Origin: Gordonia hankookensis
GTDB lineage: Bacteria; Actinomycetota; Actinomycetes; Mycobacteriales; Mycobacteriaceae
Direction of reading: 5' to 3'
DNA: 64,000 bases
NCBI RefSeq assembly: GCF_014673215.1
Contig: NZ_JACWMS010000001.1
Location: forward strand, 1,426,001 to 1,490,000
Positions 25,593-34,172 of this stretch are shown in pieces. Numbering within the stretch: position 1 is the first letter of the stretch; the number at the start of each line of letters is the position of its first letter. The notes under the pieces are model-generated. The model was not told where the DNA came from, searched no databases, and saw only the letters and a program-made list of their open reading frames with translations. Made by a program: the position numbers and the translations under genes.

Positions 25593-26792
25593 CTACCCCA
25601 GCGCCTGATCGAGATCCGCGAGCAGATCCTCGACACCCTCGAGGCCGACCGACAGGCGCACCACCGAGTCGGTGACCCCGATCGACGCCCGGCCTTCGGG
25701 CCCCATCGCACGATGCGTGGTGGTCGCGGGATGGGTGATGAGCGACTTCGAATCGCCGAGGTTGTTCGAGATGTCCACCACGCGAAGCGCATTGAGAACT
25801 TCGAAGGCCCGCTTCTTGCCCTCGACGCCGCCGCGGTCGGCGATCTCGAAGGTGACCACCGTGCCGCCACCCGACATCTGCTTGTGCGCGAGCACATGCT
25901 GCGGATGTGATTGCAGGAACGGGTATTTCACCCAGCGAACCCGCGGGTCGTCTTCCAGGAACTGCGCGATGCGCAGAGCCGAGGCCACCGAGGCGTCGAG
26001 CCGCAGGCGCATGGTCTCGAGCCCCTTGAGCAACGTCCAGGCATTGAACGGACTGAGCGCCGGACCGGTGTGGCGCATCAGCGTCTGAACAGGTCCGTCG
26101 ATGAATTCCTTCTCGCCGAGCACGGCTCCGCCCATCACCCGGCCCTGACCGTCGATGTGCTTGGTACCCGAATACACGATCACGTCGGCACCCATGTCGA
26201 GGCCGCTCTGCAGCAGCGGCGTGGCGAAGACGTTGTCCAGCACCACCTTTGCACCGGCGGCGTGGGCGAGTTCCGAGACCCGCACGACGTCGACCAGTGT
26301 CTGCATCGGATTCGACGGCGTCTCGAAGAACACCGCCGTCGTCGGCTTCGACAATGCCGCTTCCCACTGGTCGAGGTCTTCGCCGTCGACGAAGACGGTC
26401 TCGACACCCCAGCGGGGCAGGATCTCGTTGCACACGACGAAGCACGAACCGAACAGGCTGCGGGCGGCGACCAGCCGATCGCCCGCCTTCAGCAGTGCAC
26501 CGAGCGCGACGAAGACCGCCGCCATGCCGCTCGCGGTGGCGAAACACGCCTCGGCACCCTCGAGTTGACGCAGTCGTTCCTGGAACATCTCGACGGTCGG
26601 ATTCCCGTACCGGGAGTAGACGAACCGGTCGTCCTCACCGGTGAAAGCGCGCTCGGCGGCCTCGGCCGACTCGTAGACATAGCCGCTGGTCAGGTAGAGC
26701 GCCTCGGAGGTCTCGAAGAACCCTGACCGGTCGAGCCCGGCGCGAACGGCGAGCGTGTCCGGCGAAACCCCTTCGGGCAGTTCCCTGCTCAC
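25593..26792 (-). CDS. metZ: O-succinylhomoserine sulfhydrylase
   Basis: Makes homocysteine from an O-acylhomoserine and sulfide. The 399-residue Cys/Met-metabolism PLP enzyme has YSRYGNPTVEMFQERL, ATASGMAAVF, the FETPSNP loop, the PLP lysine in VYSGTKHIDGQGR and the C-terminal RLSVGLEGVEDLLADL. Start is GTG 26792, which overlaps the rhodanese stop by 4 bp. The rhodanese-metZ pair is conserved in mycobacteria (Rv0390-Rv0391) and suggests sulfide delivery from the rhodanese. Confidence 0.93.
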   Translation of the reverse strand: MSRELPEGVSPDTLAVRAGLDRSGFFETSEALYLTSGYVYESAEAAERAFTGEDDRFVYSRYGNPTVEMFQERLRQLEGAEACFATASGMAAVFVALGALLKAGDRLVAARSLFGSCFVVCNEILPRWGVETVFVDGEDLDQWEAALSKPTTAVFFETPSNPMQTLVDVVRVSELAHAAGAKVVLDNVFATPLLQSGLDMGADVIVYSGTKHIDGQGRVMGGAVLGEKEFIDGPVQTLMRHTGPALSPFNAWTLLKGLETMRLRLDASVASALRIAQFLEDDPRVRWVKYPFLQSHPQHVLAHKQMSGGGTVVTFEIADRGGVEGKKRAFEVLNALRVVDISNNLGDSKSLITHPATTTHRAMGPEGRASIGVTDSVVRLSVGLEGVEDLLADLDQALG

Positions 26793-27202
26793 GACTGCCG
26801 CCACGGGAGGTCGAGCGCACGCCAGCCCCGGCCGCCGCGATGGTCGTTCTCGTCGAGCCCGCCCTCGAAGCCGTCGAGGATGTTGTAGGCCGCACCGATC
26901 CCGTCCGCGGTGGCTGCCTCGGCGGCGCCGATGGAACGATGTCCCGACCGGCAGATGAAGATGACCTCGTTGTCGTCGGTGACGCCTGCGTCGCGCAGCT
27001 CCTCGACGAAGGCCTCGTTCGGCGTACCGTCGGGGAACGTGGTCCACTCCACGAAGAGGGCCTTCTTGCCGATCACCTCGAGGTCCGGAACTCCGACAAA
27101 GGCCCACTCTGCCCTGGTCCGGCAGTCGACCAGCACGGTCTTCGGATCGTTCTCCAGTTTCTCCCACGCCTGCAACGGCGTCAGATCACCCGAATAACTC
27201 AC
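26789..27202 (-). CDS. rhodanese-domain sulfurtransferase
   Basis: About 137 residues, one rhodanese domain: LTPLQAWEKLEND, VLVDCRTRAEW (about 23-33), active-site loop FICRSGHRSIGAA with the sulfur-carrying Cys near residue 85, and the C-terminal ILDGFEGGLD. Coupled to metZ by a GTGA overlap. GTG 27202 is preferred as it overlaps the upstream stop by 4 bp and has GGAAGG 10 nt before it; GTG 27211 would leave no room for that site. Unlike the protein at 453-893, this one keeps its catalytic Cys. Confidence 0.92.
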   Translation of the reverse strand: MSYSGDLTPLQAWEKLENDPKTVLVDCRTRAEWAFVGVPDLEVIGKKALFVEWTTFPDGTPNEAFVEELRDAGVTDDNEVIFICRSGHRSIGAAEAATADGIGAAYNILDGFEGGLDENDHRGGRGWRALDLPWRQS

Positions 27203-27660
27203 GACGTACACACCTTCCAGTCCCCGTCCTCACGCACCACGACCGTGTCGGTCACCTGTTTCTGGTCGGGCTTGTCATCGAAGTGCCAATGTACCTGCGC
27301 CCTCGCCCGGTCTCCCGACACCGTGATACCGGTGATCTCGGGGATGACGATATGTCCGTTCTCATCGAACGACTTGCGGTTCTGGTCCACGAAGGTCGAC
27401 TCGTTCGGGAACGCCGCCGACGCCACGTCCGCTGCGCAGGTCGACGCGCGATACTTCTGGTAGTCGACGTCGTTACGGGCGGTGTAGGCGTCGTTGATGG
27501 CGTGCTGGACCTGCGCGTCGGTGCTCATCCGCTCATCGGCCGGCCTGATCAGATACGAGATCCCGATCCCCGCCGCCGCGACCACCACGACCCCGAGGGC
27601 GACCAGGACGGGCCACGCGTCCTTCCACGACCGCTCGCGGTCCTGCGCGCCCTCTGTCAT
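27199..27660 (-). CDS. membrane-anchored protein with NTF2-like domain
   Basis: 153 residues: short cytosolic head MTEGAQDRERSWKDAW, one membrane helix (about 18-38, VLVALGVVVVAAAGIGI), then an external alpha/beta domain ending VTDTVVVREDGDWKVCTS. The end pattern (two strands, then DDWKVC) and a pair of Cys recur in the C-terminal domain of the unrelated protein at 46769-48442, so both probably share an NTF2/DUF4878-like fold. Function unknown. First gene of the rhodanese-metZ run. Confidence 0.78.
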   Translation of the reverse strand: MTEGAQDRERSWKDAWPVLVALGVVVVAAAGIGISYLIRPADERMSTDAQVQHAINDAYTARNDVDYQKYRASTCAADVASAAFPNESTFVDQNRKSFDENGHIVIPEITGITVSGDRARAQVHWHFDDKPDQKQVTDTVVVREDGDWKVCTS

Positions 27661-27730
27661 GGCGGGCAGTCTATCGACCACCGTCGATGCCGCGTCCACG
27701 GGCGCTGCCCGTGCTCGACCGTGCCCGTAG

Positions 27731-27749
27731 TTAGGGTGGGGTAAGTCCG
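27731..27749 (+). promoter_or_regulatory. IdeR/DtxR-like box upstream of the siderophore-binding protein
   Basis: TTAGGGTGGGGTAAGTCC agrees with the left half and centre of the consensus TTAGGTTAGGCTAACCTAA (TTAGG, then TA at the right place) but is not a perfect palindrome. Placement 25-43 bp before the start of an iron transport gene supports it. Confidence 0.45.
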
Positions 27750-27773
27750 ACATCCATCGACCTGAGGCTCCCG

Positions 27774-28808
27774 TTGCGCACATCCCGAGTACAACTGACC
27801 CGTCCGATCCGACTGGCGGCCGTCGGGCTCACCGCTGCCGCGGCCCTGGTGGTCGGCGCCTGCAGTGCCCCCGACGAGGATTCGGCGACGTCGTCGTCGA
27901 TGCCCACCGCCGAGGCGGGCTCGATCCCCACGACGATCCAGCACGCATACGGTTCGACGACGATCTCGAAGCAGCCGTCCCGGGTGGCCGCGATGGGCGT
28001 CGGTGACGCCGACACCCTGCTGGCGCTCGGCGTCACGCCGACCACCGTCGCTCCGTTCGGCGATCCCCCGGCTCGCAGCACGCCGTGGAACGCCGACCTC
28101 CTCGGCGACGCCCAACCGGTGGTCCTGCCCAATGCCGCGGCCGATTTCGGCAACCAGATCCCCAACGCGCTGGCCACCAACCCGGACCTGATCACCGCGA
28201 TCGGCGCGGCACCCACACAGGAGCAGTACGACGTCCTGACCAAGGCGGCACCGACGATCGTGCGTCCCAAGGAGTATCCGGACTGGCAGATCCCGTGGGA
28301 TGTGCAGACCACCGAGATCGGCCGGGCCGTCGGGCTGCCGGCCACCGCGCAGCGCAAGATCGACGAGACCAAGGCGTACCTCGCCGACGTGCGGGCGAAG
28401 CATCCCGAGTTCGCCGGAAAGACGGCCGCCGTCGTCTCCGGTCTGCCCACCGGCGCGGTATCGATCTACAGCGCCCAGGACGGGCGCGGCCAGACACTGA
28501 CCGACTACGGCTTCAGCTTCCCGGAATCGCTGAAACCGGCCATCACCAATGGTTTCTACGGCGAGATCTCGGCCGAGAACCTCTCGATGCTCAACGATGT
28601 GGACGTGGTGGTCGCGGTGGACTGACAGGGCTCCAACGCCCGGCTGAAGAACGATCCGACGTGGAGCAAGCTGCCCGTCGTGACGCAGGGGCGGGCCGTC
28701 TATCTGGACCAGCAGGTGGGCGGCGCGATGTCGGTGCCGACGGTCCTGACCCTGCCCTGGGTCGCCGACCAGTCGGTGGGTCCGATCTCCGAAGCCGCCA
28801 AACGCTGA
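27774..28808 (+). pseudogene. iron-siderophore ABC transporter substrate-binding lipoprotein with in-frame TGA
   Basis: A TTG start (27774, GAGG upstream) opens a lipoprotein signal (AAALVVGAC lipobox Cys near residue 30), then a FecB/FepB-type binding protein: IQHAYGSTTISKQPSRVAAM, ALGVTPTTVAPFG, LNPDL-like TNPDLITAIGA. The frame stops at TGA 28623-28625 after DVDVVVAVD, yet the same frame continues as QGSNARLKNDPTWSKLPVV...AVYLDQQVGG to a TGA at 28806, which is the normal C-terminal lobe of this family. About 60 residues are thus cut off. A nonsense mutation or a sequence error explains this best. The 284-residue truncated product would probably not fold well. Confidence 0.8.
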
Positions 28809-28826
28809 CACCCGGCAGGTGGCACA

Positions 28827-28842
28827 AGTGAGGTAATCCTCA
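28827..28842. promoter_or_regulatory. 16-bp palindrome GTGAGGTAATCCTCAC upstream of fprA
   Basis: Arms GTGAGG and CCTCAC around TAAT, 120 bp before the fprA start and just after the binding-protein remnant. It contains AGGTAA and could be an iron-regulator site or a small hairpin. Only the palindrome is certain. Confidence 0.35.
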
Positions 28843-28964
28843 CAAACAGATTTTGGCCACGCGCGTCGAACGCCTACCGTAGAAGGGATAGGCGCCGCGT
28901 GAGCGGCCACCACCAGCGACTCTTTCGCCAGAGTCACACGAGAGCCACGGAAAGCACCTACTCC

Positions 28965-30362
28965 ATGAGTGACACCAGCCGCCCGTTGCGGGTTGCCATC
29001 GTCGGTGCAGGTCCCGCCGGGATCTACGCAGCAGACGCGTTGATGAAGTCCGACACCGCCAAAGACCGCGGAGTCAGCATCGACCTGTATGAGCGCATGC
29101 CCGCACCGTTCGGTCTGATCCGTTATGGCGTCGCGCCCGACCACCCGCGCATCAAAGGCATCATCACGGCGCTGCACAAGGTTCTCGACAAGCCCCAGGT
29201 CCGGCTGCTCGGCAACATCGACTACGGCACCGACATCACCCTCGAAGAGCTGCAGGATCTCTACGACGCAGTGATCTTCTCGACCGGCGCCACCGACGAC
29301 CGCGTCCTCGACATCCCCGGCATCGATCTCGACGGCAGCTACGGCGCCGCCCAGTTCGTCGCCTGGTACGACGGCCACCCGGACTTCCCGCGCACCTGGC
29401 CACTCGACGCGGAGAAGGTCGCCGTCATCGGCGTCGGCAACGTGGCGCTCGACGTCGCGCGGGTGCTCGCCAAGACCGGCGACGAGCTGCTCCCGACCGA
29501 GATCCCGGCCAACGTCTACGAGGGACTCAAGGCCAACAAGGCGATCGAGGTCCACGTGTTCGGTCGCCGCGGACCGGCCCAGGCCAAGTTCACCCCGCTC
29601 GAGCTCAAGGAGCTCGACCACTCGCCGAACATCGAGGTCGTCGTCGCTCCCGAGGACATCGAATACGACGAGGGATCGGCCGTCGCGCGTCGCGGGTCGA
29701 AGATCACCGACCAGGTCGCCACGATCATCGAGAACTACGCGATCCGCGATCCCAAACAAGGCGCCATCCACAAGCTGTTCCTGCACTTCTTCGAGAATCC
29801 GGTCGAGATCCTCGGTGAGGACGGCAAGGTCGTCGGGCTGCGCACCGAACGCACCCAGCTCGACGGAACCGGCAACGTCAAGCCGACCGGCAAGCACACC
29901 GACTGGGATCTCGGCGCGGTCTACCGCGCGGTCGGTTACCTCTCCGACAATCTGCCGAAGATCCCCTTCGATCAGCAGGCCGGCGTGATCCCGAACGAGG
30001 CTGGCCGCGTCTTCGACGAGGGGCAGCACCTCACCGGCATCTACACCACCGGCTGGGTCAAGCGCGGTCCCGTCGGACTGATCGGCCACACCAAGGGCGA
30101 TGCCAACGAGACCGTCGACTGCATCCTCGAGGACATGACCAACGGGGCGCTGCTCTCGCCGGGCAAGCCGTCGGAGGACGCCGTCATCGAACTGCTCGAG
30201 GGCAAGGGCATCCCCTTCACCACCTGGGACGGCTGGTACCGCCTCGACGAGCACGAGCGCAGCCTCGGCGCTGCCGAGGGCCGCGAGCGCGTCAAGGTCG
30301 TCGAGCGCGAGGACATGCTCGCGGCGTCCGAGCCGCACAAGGTGTCACGCCCCGGCAACTGA
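28965..30362 (+). CDS. fprA: ferredoxin/adrenodoxin-type NADP+ reductase (FprA-like)
   Basis: FAD flavoprotein that passes electrons between NADPH and ferredoxin. Of 465 residues: FAD-binding VAIVGAGPAGIYAADAL near the N-terminus, YERMPAPFGLIRYGVAPDHP, NADP-binding VAVIGVGNVALDVAR (about 155), FGRRGPAQAKFTPLELKEL and the C-terminal GWVKRGPVGLIGHTKGDA. These are the marks of the mammalian adrenodoxin reductase/M. tuberculosis FprA group. ATG 28965 excludes a 22-codon extension with no family similarity. Its place among siderophore genes may reflect a role in iron release by reduction. Confidence 0.95.
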   Translation: MSDTSRPLRVAIVGAGPAGIYAADALMKSDTAKDRGVSIDLYERMPAPFGLIRYGVAPDHPRIKGIITALHKVLDKPQVRLLGNIDYGTDITLEELQDLYDAVIFSTGATDDRVLDIPGIDLDGSYGAAQFVAWYDGHPDFPRTWPLDAEKVAVIGVGNVALDVARVLAKTGDELLPTEIPANVYEGLKANKAIEVHVFGRRGPAQAKFTPLELKELDHSPNIEVVVAPEDIEYDEGSAVARRGSKITDQVATIIENYAIRDPKQGAIHKLFLHFFENPVEILGEDGKVVGLRTERTQLDGTGNVKPTGKHTDWDLGAVYRAVGYLSDNLPKIPFDQQAGVIPNEAGRVFDEGQHLTGIYTTGWVKRGPVGLIGHTKGDANETVDCILEDMTNGALLSPGKPSEDAVIELLEGKGIPFTTWDGWYRLDEHERSLGAAEGRERVKVVEREDMLAASEPHKVSRPGN

Positions 30363-30390
30363 CACCCGGCGAGAACTCGACAGGACAGCA

Positions 30391-30422
30391 AAACGGCGAC
30401 CGGTGATCCGGTCGCCGTTTTG
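30391..30422. terminator. bidirectional terminator between fprA and the secreted-protein gene
   Basis: A perfect 14-bp stem, AAAACGGCGACCGG with CCGGTCGCCGTTTT, loop TGAT. A4/T4 flanks suit both convergent genes. Confidence 0.9.
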
Positions 30423-30475
30423 TCGGGTGAGAGGGGCGTGAGACGAGCGGCCTCGCCTCACGCGGCCCCTCGGGG

Positions 30476-30970
30476 TCAGTTCCCGGCGGTGGTGCCCCCG
30501 GTGTTGTTCGCCGGGGGGTTGTCCTGGCGTCGGAAGTTCTGCCAGTAGCCGAAGTTGTTCGTCAGGTTCTCCGCCTCGTTGGCGAAGGTGAAGCCCGAGA
30601 TCGACGACGGGAAGCAGCCGAACCAGCGGGTCTCGACGGGACGGACCCAACGGTTGGCCTTGCTGTCCCACTTGGACAGTGATGCGCCGGGCTTGAGTTC
30701 CTTGACCCGGACCGACTTCCCGTTGATCTCGTTGAGGATCACATCATGCATGGTGGTGCCGCCGATGTTCCGGACGGTCATCCAGCGGTACATGTACCAG
30801 GCCTGGTTCCACGGCTGGCCCCACTGCCCGAAGTGGCATTCGATGCCCCCGATGATCTCCAGGTCGCCCGGCGTCGCCGCCTGCGCGGGCGTGGTGCCGG
30901 CCAGGGTGCCGGCCGCGATTCCGACGGTTGCCAGGACTGCGGCACCCGCGCGCTTGAGCGATGCTCTCAT
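30476..30970 (-). CDS. small secreted protein, unknown function
   Basis: 164 residues; Sec signal (MRASLKRAGAAVLATVGIAAG, cleavage near AQAATP) and a mature part of about 135 residues with many aromatic residues (WGQPWNQAWYMYRWM), two Cys (about 46 and 117, likely a disulfide) and an Asn/Gly/Thr-rich end. I recognise no family. ATG 30970 has GGAG 6 nt upstream; TTG at 30973 lies one codon earlier. It lies between fprA and the siderophore permease but on the opposite strand. Confidence 0.75.
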   Translation of the reverse strand: MRASLKRAGAAVLATVGIAAGTLAGTTPAQAATPGDLEIIGGIECHFGQWGQPWNQAWYMYRWMTVRNIGGTTMHDVILNEINGKSVRVKELKPGASLSKWDSKANRWVRPVETRWFGCFPSSISGFTFANEAENLTNNFGYWQNFRRQDNPPANNTGGTTAGN

Positions 30971-31142
30971 CAATCTCTCCTACTCCGGTGTCCTCGTGAC
31001 GTTCTGGTTGGACTATCGACCCATGCCAAGCGAATCGTTACGCACCACTCAGCCTCTTCACAGCTCCGTAGATCTTTCGTTATGCAAACGACATCGACGG
31101 CCGGGAGCGCTGTGAGGGCCCATCGGAGCGAGGACAGCGAGC

Positions 31143-31157
31143 AGGTAAGGTAACCCT
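31143..31157 (+). promoter_or_regulatory. IdeR-like box and -10 region of the siderophore permease operon
   Basis: AGGTAAGGTAACCCT resembles the DtxR/IdeR core AGGTTAGGCTAACCT (11 of 15 bases). It overlaps TAAGGT (31146-31151), a -10 candidate 8 nt before the ATG at 31160, so repressor binding would block a leaderless promoter when iron is plentiful. Confidence 0.55.
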
Positions 31158-31159
31158 TC

Positions 31160-32218
31160 ATGCGCCGAACGACCGGGATCCTGCTGCTCATCGCGGTGGT
31201 CGTGGTGGCGCTCTTCGCGTCGATCGCGGTCGGCACACGACCGCTCGGAATCGGCGAGGTGATCGATGCGCTGCAGGCCGGCGGCTGGCCATCACTGAAA
31301 GTCACCGACTTCCACGGCATCCCCTGGATCGTGCTCGAGGCGCCGCCTGCACCGCCGGGGGCCTCGGACGTCTACGGCATCGTCTGGGATCTCCGCTTCC
31401 CACGGACCGTCCTCGGACTGGTGATCGGCCTCGCGATCGGCGCCGCAGGCGCGCTCGCGCAGGGGCACACGCGCAATCCGCTGGCCGATCCGGGGATGCT
31501 GGGGGTCAACGCCGGCGCGGCCTGCGCCGTGGTCGCCGGCGTCTATCTGCTGGGGATTCAGAGCCCGATCGCTTTCATGGCCTTCGGCCTGATCGGCGCA
31601 CTCGTCGCGGCGAGCGCCGTGTTCGGTCTCGCCGCGCTCTCCGGCGCGAGTCCGCTGACCCTGATTCTCGCGGGCACCGGCCTCTCCGCGCTGTTGTTGG
31701 CGATCACGTCGGGAATCGTGTTGTCGGACAGCGTCACCCTCGACGCCTGGCGTTTCTGGAACGTCGGCGCCACCACCGGCCGAGGGCTCGACGTGTTCTC
31801 CGCCGCCCTTCCCTTCGTCGTCGTCGGCCTCGTGCTGGCGCTGGGCAGCGGCTACTTCCTGAACGTGCTCAGTCTGGGCGACGACATGTCCAAGGCACTC
31901 GGCTCACGTGTCGTGCTGATCCGCGTCATGGGCATCCTCACCATCACGTTGCTCGTCGGCGCGGCCACGGCCGCCTGCGGTCCGATCGTCTTCCTCGGGC
32001 TCGTCGTCCCACACATCGCACGCGCGTTCACCGGATCCGACTACCGGTGGATCGTGCCGTATTCGGCGCTGCTGGGCGCAATCCTGGTGCTGGTCTGCGA
32101 CGTCATCGGTCGGGTCATCGCCCGGCCCGGTGAAGTGCAGGTAGGTGTGGTCCTGGCACTCGTCGGCGCGCCGTTCCTGATCGCCCTCGTCCGCAGACGG
32201 AAGTTGGCCAGCGTATGA
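31160..32218 (+). CDS. FecCD-family siderophore ABC transporter permease, subunit 1
   Basis: 352 residues, with about ten hydrophobic helices. Family marks are RFPRTVLGLVIGLAIGAAGALAQG, TRNPLADPGMLGVNAGA (the EAA-like cytosolic loop) and GPIVFLGLVVPHIARAF near the C-terminus. An insert rich in Pro (about 52-72, EAPPAPPGASDVYG) follows the first helix. Probably forms a heterodimer with the next gene's product; stop overlaps that start by 4 bp. Iron regulation is suggested by the IdeR-like box just before the start codon. Confidence 0.93.
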   Translation: MRRTTGILLLIAVVVVALFASIAVGTRPLGIGEVIDALQAGGWPSLKVTDFHGIPWIVLEAPPAPPGASDVYGIVWDLRFPRTVLGLVIGLAIGAAGALAQGHTRNPLADPGMLGVNAGAACAVVAGVYLLGIQSPIAFMAFGLIGALVAASAVFGLAALSGASPLTLILAGTGLSALLLAITSGIVLSDSVTLDAWRFWNVGATTGRGLDVFSAALPFVVVGLVLALGSGYFLNVLSLGDDMSKALGSRVVLIRVMGILTITLLVGAATAACGPIVFLGLVVPHIARAFTGSDYRWIVPYSALLGAILVLVCDVIGRVIARPGEVQVGVVLALVGAPFLIALVRRRKLASV

Positions 32219-33333
32219 CCACCGACGTCCGACCTGGCCCGCTGGGCCCCGAACCGCAAGCACCGCAACGGACGCGACATCGCCGCATCCTGCGCGTGGG
32301 GTCGTCGTCGTGGGTCGTCCGCCCCCGGATGCTGGTGACGATGGCCGCCGCCGTCGCGATCACCCTGCTGCTGTTCTTGCTGAGCGTCGGGATCAGCGAC
32401 TACCCGATGAGCCCTGTCGACGTGGCGCGCGTGCTACTCGGCGGTGGCACCCGGATCGAGAACGTCGTGGTCTTCGACGTCTCGCTGCCCCGCGCACTCG
32501 TCTCGCTGCTGGTCGGTTTCGGTTTCGGCATGGCAGGCGCACTGACCCAGCTGATCGCACGCAATCCACTGGCCACGCCGGACATCCTGGGCATCACCGC
32601 GGGAGCGAGTGCCGCCGCCGTCGCGGCCATCGCGTTCTCCACCTCGTGGGGAGCCTGGCTCGCCGGTCTCGGGGTGCCTGCGGCCGCTCTCATCGGCGGC
32701 TTCGCCACCGCGATCGTGATGTACGTGCTCGCCTGGCCGGGCCGGTCGGCGAACATCGGCATCGACCCGTTCCGGCTCGTCATCATCGGCGTCGGGGTCA
32801 CCTGGATGTTGCAGGCGCTGACGTCCTACATGCTGACGCGTGCTCAGATCGCCGACGCGGCGCGCGCGCAGACCTGGCTGGTGGGTTCGGTCTCCCAGGC
32901 GACCTGGTCCGATGTATGGCCGGCCACCATCGCGGTCGGGGTCGGTGTGGTGGCGGTGATCTGGCTGTCGCGGGCCATCGGCATCCTCGGACTCGGTTCC
33001 GAGGTCGCCCGGGGCCTGGGCATCAATGCGGGCCGGGTGACCACGATCCTGCTGATCGTCGCCGTCCTGGTGGCCGCACTCTGCGTCTCGGCGGCAGGCC
33101 CGATCGCGTTCGTCGCGCTACTCGCCCCGCAGATCGCGTTGCGTCTGACCGGCTCGTCGCTCCCCACGCCGCTCGCCTCCGGCGTCATCGGCGCAATCCT
33201 CGTGCTGGGCGGCGACCTGCTGTGCCGCACGGTCCTGCCGGGCGGTCTGCCGGTCGGCATCGTCACTGCGGCGATCGGCGGCCCGTGCCTCATCTACCTC
33301 ATGATCGCGATGTCCCGAAAGGCCACGGTATGA
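32215..33333 (+). CDS. FecCD-family siderophore ABC transporter permease, subunit 2
   Basis: 372 residues. A cytosolic head of about 38 residues with Arg and Pro is followed by the FecCD domain: VSLPRALVSLLVGFGFGMAGA, ARNPLATPDILGITAGAS and GPIAFVALLAPQIALRL. It is the FepG-like partner of the previous permease. 4-bp overlaps on both sides (ATGA) bind the three transporter genes into one unit. Confidence 0.93.
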   Translation: MTTDVRPGPLGPEPQAPQRTRHRRILRVGSSSWVVRPRMLVTMAAAVAITLLLFLLSVGISDYPMSPVDVARVLLGGGTRIENVVVFDVSLPRALVSLLVGFGFGMAGALTQLIARNPLATPDILGITAGASAAAVAAIAFSTSWGAWLAGLGVPAAALIGGFATAIVMYVLAWPGRSANIGIDPFRLVIIGVGVTWMLQALTSYMLTRAQIADAARAQTWLVGSVSQATWSDVWPATIAVGVGVVAVIWLSRAIGILGLGSEVARGLGINAGRVTTILLIVAVLVAALCVSAAGPIAFVALLAPQIALRLTGSSLPTPLASGVIGAILVLGGDLLCRTVLPGGLPVGIVTAAIGGPCLIYLMIAMSRKATV

Positions 33334-34172
33334 CCCACTCCGACGCGGCGATCACCGAAGCCCCCACCTCGCCGTCACGACTGCGCGCGGCGGGCCTGCA
33401 GGTCGGCTACGACGACCGCACGATCATCTCCGACCTCGACATCGCGATCCCCGACGGGGAGATCACCACCATCATCGGCCCCAACGGGTGCGGTAAGTCG
33501 ACGTTGCTGCGCGCGCTGTCCCGGCTGTTGCCGCCCCGGGCGGGGACGGTCTACCTCGACGACGCCGACATCAACCGGATGCGGCCGAAGGACGTCGCGC
33601 GGCGGCTCGGACTGCTGCCGCAGAATCCTGTTGCACCGGAAGGGCTCATCGTCGAGGATCTGGTCGCCCGGGGACGACATCCCCATCAGCGGTGGTATCA
33701 GCAGGCGTCGGCCGCCGACGAGGCCGCGGTCGCGCTGGCCATGGAGCAGACCGCGACCACCGACCTCGCCGATCGCCCGATCGAGGCACTGTCCGGCGGG
33801 CAGCGGCAACGGGTGTGGATCGCGCTCACCCTTGCCCAGGAGACCGACCTCCTGCTCCTCGACGAACCGACCACCTACCTCGACCTCGCCCATGCCGTCG
33901 AGATCCTCGACCTGGTCCACACCTTGCGCACCGAGCACGGCAAGACGGTGGTGATGGTTCTCCACGACCTCAATCTCGCTGCGAGATACAGTGATTCGCT
34001 GTTCGTGATGAGGTCGGGCGAGATCGTCGCGCACGGTCGGCCCGATGAGGTGATCACCACCGACCTCCTCGAAGCGGCCTTCGGCCTGCAGTCGCATGTG
34101 ATGACCGATCCGGTGTTCGGCGCTCCGATGATCGTGCCGCTGGGTTCGCGTGCAGGTGTGCGTCTGCCCTGA
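33330..34172 (+). CDS. siderophore ABC transporter ATP-binding protein
   Basis: 280-residue FepC/FhuC-type ATPase. Walker A IIGPNGCGKSTLLRAL (about 51), Q-loop LGLLPQNP, ABC signature LSGGQRQRVWIALTLAQ, Walker B LLLLDEPTTYLD and switch His in VMVLHDLNLA are all intact. Powers the FecCD permeases before it. ATG 33330 overlaps the permease stop by 4 bp. The next gene, on the other strand, begins its stop codon in the very next base. The only binding-protein gene nearby is broken by a stop codon, so this importer may use another one. Confidence 0.95.
   Translation: MTHSDAAITEAPTSPSRLRAAGLQVGYDDRTIISDLDIAIPDGEITTIIGPNGCGKSTLLRALSRLLPPRAGTVYLDDADINRMRPKDVARRLGLLPQNPVAPEGLIVEDLVARGRHPHQRWYQQASAADEAAVALAMEQTATTDLADRPIEALSGGQRQRVWIALTLAQETDLLLLDEPTTYLDLAHAVEILDLVHTLRTEHGKTVVMVLHDLNLAARYSDSLFVMRSGEIVAHGRPDEVITTDLLEAAFGLQSHVMTDPVFGAPMIVPLGSRAGVRLP

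Noticed and set aside
28623-28625. TGA as a selenocysteine codon in the binding protein
   Set aside because: Binding proteins of this family use no catalytic selenocysteine, and I see no clear SECIS-like hairpin right after the codon.
27657-30338. 893-residue minus-strand frame
   Set aside because: Lies opposite fprA and the binding-protein gene; its Val/Arg/Asp-rich composition has no domain, and the opposite strand has intact FAD and NADP motifs.
32310-33329. N-terminal extension of the ABC ATPase frame
   Set aside because: Shifted frame of the second permease; ATG 33330 has the usual 4-bp overlap.
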